Shown here one piece after another: positions 1 through 11,329 of a stretch of 64,000 nt of DNA. This DNA comes from Welwitschia mirabilis (Eukaryota; Gnetophyta; Gnetopsida; Welwitschiales). Each line of letters opens with the position of its first letter. Position 1 is the stretch's first letter. Location of the stretch: NCBI GenBank assembly GCA_051453625.1, contig JBOZIK010000001.1, forward strand, positions 189,730,121-189,794,120, given 5' to 3'. The position numbers were made by a program, and so were the translations under genes. The notes beneath the pieces were generated by a model, which saw only the letters and a list, made by a program, of their open reading frames with translations, searched no databases and was not told the origin of the DNA.

Positions 1-1569
1 ATCAAGGTCTTACTAATCTTTCGAAATAAGCTCTTTACTTTTATTATCTATATGATCTCTTTTTTTATTAGAATGATGTGATATTTTATTATGAATCTAT
101 TTATAGGTTTTATGAAATTATGTTATAAAATATTATTCCCTCCCATAGGCTCTCACCAAGATGTTATAGTGAGATATAAGAGGTCTCTTGTACTTGGTGA
201 TAGAGGATTACTAATAGATGATTATGGCTAAGTGACTAGGGGGTTCACTATTTTTAAAAAAAAAAAAAAGTGGTGGGGTTGGAGAGGGGAGGGAAAGAAA
301 TTTGGGTATCAATGTTTATTTTAGTATTATATTTTTTTATCTACTTATACATTAGGATAATCTTATTAGGGGTAAAGTCTTATCCTTAAAAATCTATTTA
401 GGCTAGTACTCTTTCATGGAAATCCCAAGGCCCATAGTAAATGGTTTTTTTTGAATTGATTTGATTTTTATTTGTACAATGATTTAAATTAGTAACTTAG
501 TTAAGATATTAATTAATTAATTAATTAGTTATTATATCCATTATTTTAGTAACCTAGGTTATTGCTTAAATAATTATAAAAACTTTATTATATTTTGTTA
601 TGGTGAAAATTAAATTTCTAGAATAGAGGCATACGATAAAAACATCATATCTTATTAATTAATGGGTATAAATTAGTGAAATGTTTTCTATAAGCCTTGT
701 ATTGTATTATAAACATGAAAATGTGAAAACAGTAATTTTTATGATAGGTAATTATTTTTAAAAAATTTATTTGTTAAAATATGTTAAAAATAAATGCAAA
801 AAGCCGTAAGCAAGTAATTTATGTTTCTATACACATATGTTAAGATATCTGCCAACTTAAGAATCCTACATTGTAGGAAATTGAACAATCTTTCCAAAAC
901 ATCTTGAATCATTTAAAAACACAAAGTATTTTAAAAGTTATGGTTATTTTAGTGTAGTGTGGTAGGACTGTAATTTTAGAAAATTTGACAGTTTTTAATC
1001 TTAAATGATAAATAACATTTTTCGAAGTCTAAAATAGTTTAAGTTAGATTCTAATAATTTTATTATGTGTCTAGTTTCTATAAACTACCATAATTTATTT
1101 TTATTTATAATTAATTAGTTATTAATTTTTAACTATGATGTCTCATTAGAGCACAAAATGTTGCAATTAATATTTAAAATGTTAGAAAAATTATTACATA
1201 AAATTTTATAAGGAAATTGAGTATATAAAATATGTTTCTATCAGTAAATTTAAGTTAAATTACTTATAAGTGGTATTTATTTGTAAAAATACTTCTTTTA
1301 CAAGCTTACTTCAAATGTGCATGCATATGAGAGTTTTCACCTTAGTAATTTAAGTAAGGTAAGTAGTCTCTAGCTTATAACTTATTTTTATTGATTCATA
1401 ATATAGCCATATGAAATTTTGAATAAATAATTATATCTTAATAATTATGCTTGAGCTATACTTTCTTTTGTTTACCTTTATCACACTAATCCATGGAGAT
1501 TGTCATATGAGCAAAGAAGAATGTTTCTAGGATTGACATAGCTTCAGGTGTGTTTTAGTTTTTTAAGTA
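1..1569. other. AT-rich intergenic DNA, no gene seen
   Basis: No reading frame with recognisable protein content is present on either strand, and no LTR end, primer site or tRNA-like box could be made out. The sequence is very AT-rich, with a short A-run near 255-270 and a short ATTA-type run near 511-525. It is probably old degraded repeat DNA, but nothing supports a specific assignment. Confidence 0.6.
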
Positions 1570-2462
1570 CATTATGAAGATGTTATTTGATATATTTCAA
1601 ATAATTTTATTATTATTGAAGGAAAAGAAAAGAATATTTCCTTTATGTGGGTAGAAAAGAAAAGAATATTTCATTTATCTAGTTTTTTATTGTTATAACC
1701 TTATAAATAGAAATGTTCTTGTATGCTNNNNNNNNNNNNNNNNNNNNNNNNNNNNNNNNNNNNNNNNNNNNNNNNNNNNNNNNNNNNNNNNNNNNNNNNN
1801 NNNNNNNNNNNNNNNNNNNNNNNNNNNNNNNNNNNNNNNNNNNNNNNNNNNNNNNNNNNNNNNNNNNNNNNNNNNNNNNNNNNNNNNNNNNNNNNNNNNN
1901 NNNNNNNNNNNNNNNNNNNNNNNNNNNNNNNNNNNNNNNNNNNNNNNNNNNNNNNNNNNNNNNNNNNNNNNNNNNNNNNNNNNNNNNNNNNNNNNNNNNN
2001 NNNNNNNNNNNNNNNNNNNNNNNNNNNNNNNNNNNNNNNNNNNNNNNNNNNNNNNNNNNNNNNNNNNNNNNNNNNNNNNNNNNNNNNNNNNNNNNNNNNN
2101 NNNNNNNNNNNNNNNNNNNNNNNNNNNNNNNNNNNNNNNNNNNNNNNNNNNNNNNNNNNNNNNNNNNNNNNNNNNNNNNNNNNNNNNNNNNNNNNNNNNN
2201 NNNNNNNNNNNNNNNNNNNNNNNNNNNNNNNNNNNNNNNNNNNNNNNNNNNNNNNNNNNNNNNNNNNNNNNNNNNNNNNNNNNNNNNNNNNNNNNNNNNN
2301 NNNNNNCATTATAAAAATGTTATTTAATAAATTTTAAGTATTTTTATTATTTTTAAAAAATAAAAGAATATTTCCTTTATTTAGATAGAAAAGAAAAGAA
2401 TATTTCCTTATCTAGGTTTTTATTATTATAACCTTGAAAATAGAAATGTTCTTGTATGCTTG
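1570..2462. repeat. Direct repeat flanking an assembly gap
   Basis: The sequence just before the gap (about 1570-1727) and just after it (about 2307-2462) are diverged copies of each other in the same orientation. Both run from a CATTATNAANATGTTATTT-like start, through two AAAGAAAAGAATATTTC units, to AATGTTCTTGTATGCT. The gap (1728-2306) begins right where the first copy ends. Either a tandem repeat collapsed here, or two contig ends carrying the same repeat were placed side by side. Confidence 0.75.
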
Positions 2463-3356
2463 CTTTTTTGATGGTTGTTTGTATAAAATGAATTAAATGA
2501 TAATTAGAATTATTATAACTAAGTAAACAATTCATTAAATATCCATATTAGTTAGAATTTTTTGTATGCATTTATGTGGTATATTTATCGAACAGGACTG
2601 AACCAAGATAATTTTAATAATGTTCATCCCCACACTTGGATTTCATCACCGAGATGGGTTGGATTGCATTTTTTTATATAATACCCTTTTGGAAGTAGAT
2701 TTAATCATCAATCTTCTATCTTATCCACATATGAACTTACTCTAACTTAATTTCTTGAGTTCTTGGCATTGATGGATCATGTTGCACCATCCGGAAATGC
2801 TTTAAGGAAGTGGGGGTCATTTGCAAGCATACATCCACCTCATGTATTACTTGTCACATATATTGGGAGTATATCAAGGTGAAGTAAAAGCCTATAGAGT
2901 GGAGTTTAACCTTATTTGTATAGTTTAGAGCTTGAAGTAGAACCAACTCACATTTTGAGGATAGTCGGATATCGAGTTAGAATGCCATTAATTAAAGTTG
3001 CAACCTCCTATTATATTAGTTAGGTATTATTCTTAAAACTTATCCATGTATGTTAACAACAAGTTTATATTTTCTCAATGATTTACAAGATATCTTTTAT
3101 GTGATGAAAAACTAGGAAGAAATGGAGAACACAAACTTATAGCATTACTATTGTTTGTAAACCTAAATAACCTAAAAATCAATTATAGGTAAATATATAA
3201 TATTAATATGATTTTTTTTCTTATAATATAGAAATTCTAATAAAGGAGTAAGTAGAATTTGGTCCTCATTTTTGTTGTATGTATCAGGTAAAAACATTAA
3301 AGAAGAAAGGAAGGAAAAAAAATGCTTAATTAGGATACGATAAAGGAGGGTATTAC
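2463..3356. other. Unassigned AT-rich stretch
   Basis: No supported gene. The missing upstream part of the family G 5' LTR would be expected here if that LTR were complete, but it is not found. This DNA therefore either replaced that part or was inserted into it. Nothing else is recognised. Confidence 0.5.
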
Positions 3357-3925
3357 ACTTTAGGTGAGGCTAGTCCTTAAGTGGCTTTTATTCTTTTATT
3401 GTTAATGCATATTAATTTAGTATTAGCAATCCTTAGGTGAAACTACTTAGTTATAAAATTCTTTCACTACCGAGTAAGTTTTTTAAGATTACTTTTATAA
3501 TCTTATAGTTATTATAATTTGATAGATCTTATATACAATCGTTAATACTTTCCATACTTATAAAGGGCTATGAAGGATCAGAGAGACTAAATAACTCACC
3601 AGCACTTATGTGATGGAAAAGATTATATCTCTATGTCTGATTCTTAATAACTTGATGATTTTAGTTATGTTTTAGGAATGTAAGGGTAATTGAAGTAAAG
3701 GTAAAGTATCAGATGAACTAGCTAAACCTTTAAAGTACTTCCATTCTTTTATGACATCAATTAAGATTACTTTAATTCTTAATAAATGATTTTCTTTTAT
3801 TTGATTTTTATGTCAAGTAGAAATAATTGTGTTACTTTTATCAAGTTGTCACATATATATCATTGTGGAACAATGACATTAAGTTTTAACTCAGTTAAGT
3901 CTAATTCACTATATTCACATAAATA
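3357..3925 (+). repeat. Truncated 5' LTR of family G copy 1
   Basis: Colinear with the last part of the complete 3' LTR, beginning around 22051. Shared landmarks are a GGCTAGTYCTTAAGTGGC block, a TATTAGCAATCCYTAGGT block and the final CACAWAAATA. The first roughly 850 bp expected from the full-length copy are absent. The terminus reads AATA where CA is expected, which fits a C-to-T change. Confidence 0.75.
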
Positions 3926-3931
3926 ATATTT

Positions 3932-3949
3932 TGGTACTACTGTCAGGTA
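3932..3949 (+). promoter_or_regulatory. Decayed primer-binding site of family G copy 1
   Basis: Six bases after the LTR end lies TGGTACTACTGTCAGGTA. It resembles TGGCGCCGTTGCCGGGGA, the tRNA-Asp-type primer site of many plant Athila/Tat elements as I recall it. About 10 of 18 positions match, and most mismatches are transitions. Confidence 0.55.
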
Positions 3950-4861
3950 TACGCATGATATTTTTTCAAGAGTACATGATTTTCTTATTGTAATTTGTTT
4001 AATTAGTTTTTATTTTTATAGTGGTGGGTATTGGTCATTTTTCTAGTGATACTCGAACTTGTTCTTTTCTCTTTTATTTATGTATTTTTCCCCCTTGTAG
4101 TAATGAGTACTAGTTCTTTTCTATTAAAACTCGAATTGTTATTGAGTTTAGTTTTCTAATCGAACAACTAAAATTTCATTTCTACAATTGATATTTTATG
4201 TTGTACATCTAACAACTTTCCTATAGGTTGCAACCAAAACTAAGATTATGAATTAGAAAAAGCAAACTCTAATGATTTATTGTGTGTTTTGTATATTTGT
4301 TTTCTACAATTTTCTTTCTGTTCAGTTTTGTTCTATTTTCTACTATAAAATTTTAAGAAAATTAAAAATATTGGAGATTTATTTTTCTAGGTTGCATTAA
4401 CTAAGTTGCAATCAATTTCATTTTTTATAAATAATTTTTAAGACCCTGTAATGAGAAATCTATTGCACAAACCTAAACTTAACTTTTGTCCTTTTTCAAA
4501 CTACTTGACTTCAAACAACTAGCACTGCCACTTCCCTGACTAGTACCACTAACCCCCNNNNNNNNNNAAAAGTTTACATAGATTCCTAGTTGACCTCTTT
4601 AAACCTTTTCTAATATTATACCTCCTCTAAAACCTTAAAAATTTAGGAAAATCTAAACTGATAGTCAATTTTTAATCCATTTTTTTAATTTTATCATGAG
4701 TTGCATACTTAATTTATTTCAAACATGTTCTGATCTACAACCTATTTACTCTTACAATTCTCAAAACTATGATCAATCTAAATGAACAGTAGGAGATTTC
4801 ATTCAGTCTAAGTAAACTCTATGGAACTACCTTCAATACAACTCATATCATTCTTAACCCT
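3950..4861. other. Family G leader region
   Basis: Internal sequence between primer site and gag-like frame, colinear with 32373-33300 of the second copy. Shared features include a TTTCTAGTGATACTCGAACT-like stretch and an ATTTATTRTGTGTTTTRTAT stretch. No coding content was seen. A 10-base N run lies at 4558-4567. Confidence 0.6.
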
Positions 4862-6272
4862 AAATCCTTTTGATACTAGACAAATCTTTGGAGAGTATCT
4901 TTGAAGCCTAAAAATCCCTCCATATACAGATCAACCTCCTGATAATGTTAAGTTTCAACATCTGTATATCCACAAATAAGAGTTTGATCTCATGCCTTCC
5001 ATCACCTCTTACAGTTCCTACCCATCATCTTCTTTTTCATATTATTTATCTTTTAACTAATACCCTCCATATGTTTACATTCAAATAAAAAGGTACCTTT
5101 CAAAGATTGTTAAAAGGTGCTACCCAAATATCTCTAACATGTCTTAGTTCCATTCACATTTTCTATAAGAAACCACTAATAAAACCAAAGAAAATCTTGA
5201 GCAAATTCTTCAATAAACAACTAAGACCAATGCTTAAATCTTTAGGGCTCTTAACTAACAGAAAAAGGATGACCTTTCTACATTTTATGAACCTACAAAT
5301 CTTGAAATCTTTGAGAGGATTTATAATAGTAACATCGATGATACCCAAGCCATATCCTTTAGGAATGAGGAAGAAACCCATGAAAAACCTTATAAGAAAA
5401 GCCAATAAGACTTTGAGTTTTAAAATGCATTAGAGAGGGAATAACTATGTAAGTAGGTTGTACTTTGAAGTAGGATTAGACACATCAGATGATATGAAAT
5501 CAATAGAAANNNNNCAACTGTTCAAGGAAGACTACAAATTAGAGAGTTATATAATAGAGGATGAATCAATAAGAAACATTAACAAAATGGACAACATTAA
5601 AAATGAATCCATCTTTGGACTATAACCATTGTCACTTATGTAACCATATGAGGACGAATTTCTTAGTAGCTTTAATGAAGAGGATAACATTAGCAAAGAG
5701 CTCATTCATATTCCACCCTATGAAGAACCTTTACCTTTTTTTCAACAACCTCTTAAGTCAACTATGTTACCTTCATCTTTATATCCTAAGCCAACTCAAA
5801 TTGCTATAAAGGAAACAAACCCTCTTTAACTTTGGAACCATGTTCTGATACTCTTATAGATGATCATTTACATTTCCCAATGGTCTACAATTCATTTTTA
5901 TCTTCACCTCAAAATAATATCATGCTTGAACTGTTGAATAAATATGGAAAGCCAAAAGGATAGACAATTTCTAATTTTGAACACATAAATTTTACTGCTA
6001 ATGTTGATGTTCTTCCAATATTTATGGATTCATGCATAAACATTTATAAAGATTCTCTTTCATCTTTAAATAATTTACATAATTTTGATTCATCATCCAA
6101 TATTAGCATTCATCATCTTGAGCCTTCAGACATGCATTACCTTAGAAAATCTCTAGTAAAATTTTTAGTTTCTTTATGTTCTTTTAGATTAGAATTTTCT
6201 TCTAAAGTAGATTTTGGTTTTAGGATAAATTTTGATTTAAAAAATAAAAATTCTAATAACCTTTGTGATTAA
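4862..6272 (+). pseudogene. Gag-like frame of family G copy 1 (broken)
   Basis: Colinear with the better preserved frame at 33315-34520. Pieces of the same protein can be read in different frames. A block at about 4880-5030 is rich in Pro, Tyr and Ser and follows a degraded FEECP-type end of a zinc-knuckle region. A block at 5230-5430 corresponds to the EPTSLEKFE segment of copy 2. Acidic segments follow around 5470-5600. A further 82-residue stretch at 6024-6272 has no counterpart in copy 2, so this copy either keeps more of the original internal region or has diverged. Five Ns at 5510-5514 and several stops prevent a continuous reading. I recognise no enzymatic domain. Confidence 0.5.
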
Positions 6273-6622
6273 TGCCTTTTCTTACCTTAAACCACCTAAG
6301 CACTACCACATGTATAAGCATCACCTCAAACATTTTCATCTAGAAAATCCCAAATACCACCTATACCATAGAATGAATTATCATTCCCTCAAATTATCCC
6401 TTAATCATTTCTTTCACTTTGAAATAATTTAATAAAGTTCACCAACCATCCTCCCCTTCCGTTCATATATGAGTCTCTAAGATTATATGATATTGGTTAA
6501 TGGCCCCTAATTAATAAATTGTTCATAAGTGACCACATTATCATTACAAATTAGTTAGAATTTAAGTTTAATTATAGTTTTTTAAGAAACGTTTTTGCTT
6601 ATCTTTGAGTTAACTTGTTAAG
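6273..6622. other. Family G internal sequence up to the nested insertion
   Basis: AT-rich, no reading frame of note. It ends at the target-site duplication of the Athila-like element. Confidence 0.5.
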
Positions 6623-6627
6623 GTTAG
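6623..6627. repeat. Target-site duplication, left (GTTAG)
   Basis: GTTAG directly precedes the 5' LTR, and an identical GTTAG directly follows the 3' LTR at 20126-20130. Five bases is the usual length for a Ty3/gypsy insertion. The match also fixes the LTR start at 6628. Confidence 0.85.
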
Positions 6628-7878
6628 TATTTAGATATCAATTTGTAGGAATTTGATGGTGTATTTTGAGTACTTTTGCAGGACATTTAAATAGGTTTGG
6701 ATGCAATTCTGATGGTTATGGAGAACTGATAGAATGATCACTGAAACATGTGATTCTTAGCATATTTGAAGCATCTCAAGCTTATTTTGATACTTCATAC
6801 TTTAAAAAAAGGATCTACCATGCAAAAGACTAATTTCTCTTTAAGCTAAAAGATGAAGAAGCTTGTCATCCCCTCTGTTACCCTCACAATAGGAAGACGA
6901 TAGCACTACTGATATGGATGAACTTTGCGGAGTTAACTGCAGGGCCTGAAGCTGATGGACCCCCTTTGATGTGGAGTGACATCCTCATTATTGTCCCCAT
7001 GATAGTCAGGACAATACCTTTTTTTGTATGGAAGAAAAGAGTTATCTTTGTAATGGCATCATGTAACCCATATGGACTACTAAGGTTTCTTCTCCAACTC
7101 CTAGGGTTGAGCTTATAGAACTTTAATGTAAAACTATAAATACCCTCCCTTTCCATCACTTCCTTTTCCATCTTTTATACCTGGTGTTATTGTGATGGAA
7201 GATTGAAGGATAAGAGGTCCCTCCAGTAGCTACAGAGAGACGTTTACCTTGGTGTTGGGCTGAGTATCCTCCATTGAGGTGCTGCTACTTTGTTGTAAGT
7301 GGATGTAAAAGTTCATAATTAATTCAATTGTTCTTTTTTATTACTATTGTGTAAATATCCCTTATGGTTTGAGTTGGTTATAGTTTGGTGACAGATCTAT
7401 AGTTTATTTAAATCATAAGGGCAACCTTTGTTAAGATTGACTTTGTTATTCTAAATCTTGCACTGCATTTCCTTTATTTCATTTCATATTTGCATATTCT
7501 ATTTGGTATATCTTATAGTTTATGTTGGTTAAGAATAAGTTATAGACTCTTTCTAATTGATCTGAATTATAAAGAACTAGTTCTTGTGATAGGAGGATTA
7601 GAATCCAAATAGAACTCATCTTACTTGCATTTCATCCATTGCATTTTACCTTCATTCATTTTGCATTATATTTGCATTGTTGTTTACTTTCATTTACTAA
7701 AAGATAAAAGACTATAAATACTTTATGAAATCAATTCTCTAACTTCTAGTCTAGTGCCTTCAATGGATTATGACATTTAGGTTAACTTCCATTTATATTA
7801 GTGTGTGTTTTCTGCAAGTATTGTGATTTATAGGTTTTGTCTAAGAACTTAAAGATTGCATAAATTTACACTGCAACA
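6628..7878 (+). repeat. 5' LTR of the Athila-like element
   Basis: Aligns end to end with 18884-20125, roughly 85-90% identical by eye. It starts TATTT where the 3' LTR keeps TGTTG, and ends GCAACA. It contains a TATAAATA box at 7135 and two copies of a GTCGTCC/GGACGAT-type stem-loop module (6864-6904 and 6976-7015). Confidence 0.85.
7135..7142 (+). promoter_or_regulatory. LTR TATA box
   Basis: TATAAATA followed by CCCTCCCTTTCC. The same box and pyrimidine-rich tail are conserved in the 3' LTR at 19394-19401, as expected for the element's RNA start region. Confidence 0.6.
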
Positions 7879-7881
7879 TTT

Positions 7882-7899
7882 TGGCATTATTACCTGAAA
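7882..7899 (+). promoter_or_regulatory. Decayed primer-binding site, tRNA-Asp type
   Basis: TGGCATTATTACCTGAAA lies three bases inside the 5' LTR. Against TGGCGCCGTTGCCGGGGA, 10 of 18 positions match and 7 of the 8 mismatches are C-to-T or G-to-A type transitions. That is the signature of deamination of a CpG-rich site in methylated DNA. Confidence 0.65.
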
Positions 7900-8373
7900 A
7901 GGTCGCAAGAAGCTGGAGGATTGTCACTATCCAGATAAGTACCTCAAATTGTAGTTCAAGTTATTTATTTGAAATAGTATTGTATTTTTAGCATACTTAA
8001 AGTAGGTTTATTTTGATAATTTTTATTTTCTATAGTTTTAAAGAGCTCTGTCATCCTCTTTGTCATCCTCTATCGTCCTCTCTGTCATTCTCATAACATT
8101 AGGAATGACAGTCCTGAATTTTTTTTGAATTTATTTTCTTTTTTGCAAATTTTCTTTCTGTCCATATATTAGTAATAAAAATACTATCATCTTCTCTGTC
8201 ATCCCCACGATAAGCTGGATGACAATTTGGTTTTCTAGCTTTGGTAATTTTTCTCTAATTTCAGTTTTCTACTATTTTGATTTTCGTCCCTCCTATCATT
8301 CCCATGACCAAATGAATGACTATCAGTTATTTTTTATTTTGGTTTTTATTTGTTATCTAAGATATGTAGGGAT
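7900..8373 (+). other. 5' leader of the Athila-like element with stem-loop modules
   Basis: Non-coding leader between primer site and gag. Three imperfect stem-loop modules of the GTCATCC...GGATGAC kind are present (about 8048-8116, 8186-8225 and 8285-8322), related to those in the LTRs. Their position, between primer site and gag, is where LTR elements usually keep RNA packaging and dimerisation signals. That role is inference. Confidence 0.5.
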
Positions 8374-8553
8374 ATGGTGAATTTTGGTAGAAAGACGAAA
8401 TATCAAAAAGAGTGGAACTTGATTAAAAAAAATAGCAAAGAAGAATTATTCAAATTCGAGCCAAATCCAGGTATGCACATTCCAGGTACACAAATTCCAA
8501 GAATTGAAGAAGAAGATTTTTCTGCTTTTATTATTTCAGAGTCAAATTTTTAA
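8374..8553 (+). pseudogene. Gag N-terminal frame of the Athila-like element
   Basis: A continuous frame of about 60 codons begins MVNFGRK and ends FIISESNF before a stop. It is lysine- and glutamate-rich, and its end (EEEDFSAFIISE) recurs in the second gag copy after the gap at 9050. It directly precedes the longer gag block in another frame, so a frameshift or stop separates the two. The first ATG in this frame is at 8374. The usual gag N-terminus of Athila elements is similarly charged, but I see no diagnostic motif in this piece alone. Confidence 0.45.
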
Positions 8554-8609
8554 ATGAAAATTGTGAAAATAATAGCAGAGAAGTAGATCGTGTCAGTTCT
8601 TTTTCACCT

Positions 8610-8949
8610 ATGTTGAAATCACTACAAAAACAAAAGCAAGTCGCTTCGTCTAGTACACAAATCATGATAGGAACTTCGACTTCGAATGCAAATGTTGCAC
8701 TTAGAAATTTAATTGCTAATAGAAAACATGAAATCCAAAATCCTTTCAATTTACCTTCTGCTGATGATGTAGAATTAAGAAACTTGAGTGCTTATCTAAC
8801 ATTTTCGGAGGAACCTGAAGAGGACCCTTTTCAACATTTATACGACATTGAACAACTTGTGCTTACCTTAGGAAATAGGAAGAAACACATTAGGGATCGT
8901 ACTTATATGATTATCTTTCTGGTCATACTTAGAGGGAAGGCAAAACTTT
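8610..8949 (+). pseudogene. Gag fragment, copy A, running into a gap
   Basis: An open frame from MLKSLQKQ to GKAKL, where the 100-base gap begins. It contains the FNLPSADDVELRNLSAYLTF region, then EEPEEDPFQHLYDIEQ and a RGKAKL end. This corresponds to the conserved retrotransposon gag lead-in, where a small acidic patch precedes the helical domain and GKAKxWL. It is better preserved than copy B (9050-10690), which reads the same protein with stops. The two copies are clearly diverged, so they are not simple overlapping reads. Either two elements are joined here or gag was duplicated. Confidence 0.7.
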
Positions 8950-9049
8950 NNNNNNNNNNNNNNNNNNNNNNNNNNNNNNNNNNNNNNNNNNNNNNNNNNN
9001 NNNNNNNNNNNNNNNNNNNNNNNNNNNNNNNNNNNNNNNNNNNNNNNNN

Positions 9050-10380
9050 GAAGAAGAAGATTTTTCTGCTTTTATTATTTCAGAATTAGATTTTACAAAA
9101 GAAAATTATAGCATAGAAGTGAATTGTATCATTTCTTCTTCATCCATATTGAAATCCTCACAAAAACAAAAGTAAGTCTCTTCATCTAATATGCTAATTA
9201 TGATAGGAACTTCTACTTCAAATGCAAATGTTACTCTTAAATATTTAATTACTAATAAAAATGTGAAATCCAAAATCCTTTTAATTTACCTACCAATGAT
9301 TGTAGAATTAAGAAATTTGAATGCTTATCCAACATTTTTAGGAGAATCTGAGGAAGACCCTTGCTAACATCTAGCTGACATTGAATAACTTATGCTTACC
9401 ATAGGAAATGAAAAGAAACGCCTTAGTGATCATACTTACATGATTATTTTCTAGTCACGCTTAGAGGAAAGGCAAAACTTTGGCTTAAAACCATTCTACA
9501 TAAGAGTCTTAAATCATGGAGTCAAGTGTAAGAAGTTTTTATCAAGAGATTTTTTAGTGAAATTACCATGAGAATAAGAATAAAGAAAGTTAACAACTTT
9601 CAACAATAACCTCATGAGGATTATGCCATAACATATAAACATTTCATTGTAGCTATCCATTTCAAACCTATTGATGAATTCTGTAAAGAAGAATTAGTCA
9701 ATTATTTCTACAGTGAATTGAATAGTTGAACTAAATAACTTGTAGACTTTTCTTGTGGTAGCAACTTGATGAACTTAGCTTATCGGATGCATGGAATGTG
9801 TTGGAAAATCTAGTATAGATAAGTTAAACTTGGCCAAAACCTACTAAGGAAAATTAAATTATAGGCTAAATCATAAAAGATTTAAAGGAGGTAAAAGATG
9901 ATAAAGAAGAAGAGAGAGGTGATTTAACTAACTTTATTAAGGATTTCACTACCACTTTGGAGAAGTACACTCAATTGATAGTTGATGCAAATGTAGTAAA
10001 ACATGAAAACATAACTTCAACTTGTGATATTTGTGAAGACAACTCTCATCCAACTAAAGAGTGTCCCTTATTGCCAATTTGTAAAAATAGAATGTTTGAC
10101 GAGGTATGTTCATTCAACCAAAGAATGCCAAACCACAATTTCAATAAAGATTAGGTGGATAATCATAATGTAAAACTTTTGAAAATAGATTTAGGAATAC
10201 AAACTTTCAACCAAATAACCTTAATTTTTAACCAAATCAAAATGATCCACTCAAAGATTCCATAGAAGAATTAAAAAAGATGCAAGAAAAGACTAATAGG
10301 AATATTGAAAAGACTAATAGTAATATTGAAAACTTAGTAAATGTGCTTCAACAAATGATGCTTAGCAATAAAAGACCATA
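9050..10380 (+). pseudogene. Gag, copy B, with CCHC zinc knuckle
   Basis: Starts again at the EEEDFSAFIISE block seen at 8507, then continues past the point where copy A stops. The helical gag domain is readable in pieces across frames (about 9480-9800): a LKTI block, a VFIKRFFSEI block, a HEDYAITYKHF block, and an ELVNYFYSELN block. The order is that of plant Athila gag. At 10022-10066 a zinc knuckle C-X2-C-X4-H-X4-C is intact (CDICEDNSHPTKEC). At least ten stops or frame changes interrupt it. Gag would form the particle shell and bind the RNA, but this copy cannot make it. Confidence 0.75.
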
Positions 10381-10381
10381 A

Positions 10382-10690
10382 GTGTCCCTTGCATCTCAAC
10401 CTTTACCCAATCCAAATAAAGTCAGGAGAGATTTGAAGGTAATAACAAGAAGTGGAAATAATACAATACCCCCTATCCATGAGTTTTTAACTTCCAAAAA
10501 CAATGAAAAAAGTAATGAAGAAGATGATGTAGAAATTTTGGACTCATATAACTTCCCCTCAACATCATATGCTAAGACCACCACTAAAAATCTTTCACAA
10601 GAAAACAAAGGAAAGAAATCATCTACTCCTTGGCTTGATAGGTTAAATACAAATCCTACCTTTAATAAGCACTTAGAAACTTTGATGTAA
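10382..10690 (+). pseudogene. Gag-protease linker frame
   Basis: An open stretch of 102 codons rich in Ser, Asn, Lys, Asp and Glu with no hydrophobic core (for example SNEEDDVEIL). It lies between the zinc knuckle and the protease. Elements of this group have a low-complexity linker in this position. It has no catalytic content. Confidence 0.5.
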
Positions 10691-10859
10691 GAAGTAAATA
10701 TCAACTTACCTTTCTAGAAACTCTTGCAAGAAAATCCTAAATATTCTAAGTTATAAAAAGACCTAGTAAGAAGAAAATGAAAATGTACCGTTCCTAGCAA
10801 AGTTTTTCTTACTTAATCTATTTCCAACTTAGTCATGAAAAAGTGTACTAAATTCAAAG

Positions 10860-11241
10860 ACCTTGGGATATCAATAGTGAGTGTCACTTTGAAAGGAAAC
10901 AAAAGAATTTGAAAATCTTAATTAACATAAGAGCTAGTGTAAACATCATACCTCTTCACATATGTAAAAGACTTGGGTTAGAAAACAGAATAGAACCTAC
11001 ATGAATTATCTTGGAATTGGCTAATACTTTAACTAAGAAACCCTTAAGGATTATCAAGGACCTAGTCATCCAAATAGAAAAAGCCTTTTACCCTATATAT
11101 GTAGTCATTATTGAGATAGAACATGATGGAGGTTATCCACTACTTTTAGAAAAAGCCTTTTGTGCAACTACCCACTGTATCATTGACACACGAACCAGAA
11201 TAATGGAATTCCATATAGGTAATAAAAACTTTATCATTTGA
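10860..11241 (+). pseudogene. Retropepsin-like protease, inactive
   Basis: Reads as the aspartic protease of plant gypsy elements. Landmarks are a DLGIS-like strand, a block ending IRASVNIIPLHIC, then LANTLTKKPL and a long block through ERAFY/IEIEHDGGYPLLLEKAF to IIDTRTRIMEF (open from 11011). The catalytic D-S/L-G-A-S signature has become IRAS, so the active-site aspartate is gone. One stop lies between the two halves. It sits directly before the RT region as in intact pol genes. Confidence 0.7.
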
Positions 11242-11329
11242 TTTTTTGATGCTACTTAAAAGGAAATAGGAGATGAGTTTAACTTAGAAGAACTTAAACC
11301 AACCTCATCTTTATAACATCGTCAAATTG

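Noticed and set aside
1701-2337. Open frames of about 200 codons on both strands
   Set aside because: They consist almost entirely of Ns from the gap at 1728-2306. The same holds for frames across 12419-13079 and 42181-42945.
5163-5405. 80-codon minus-strand frame with hydrophobic content
   Set aside because: It is the shadow of the plus-strand gag-like frame of family G, which is supported by the second copy.
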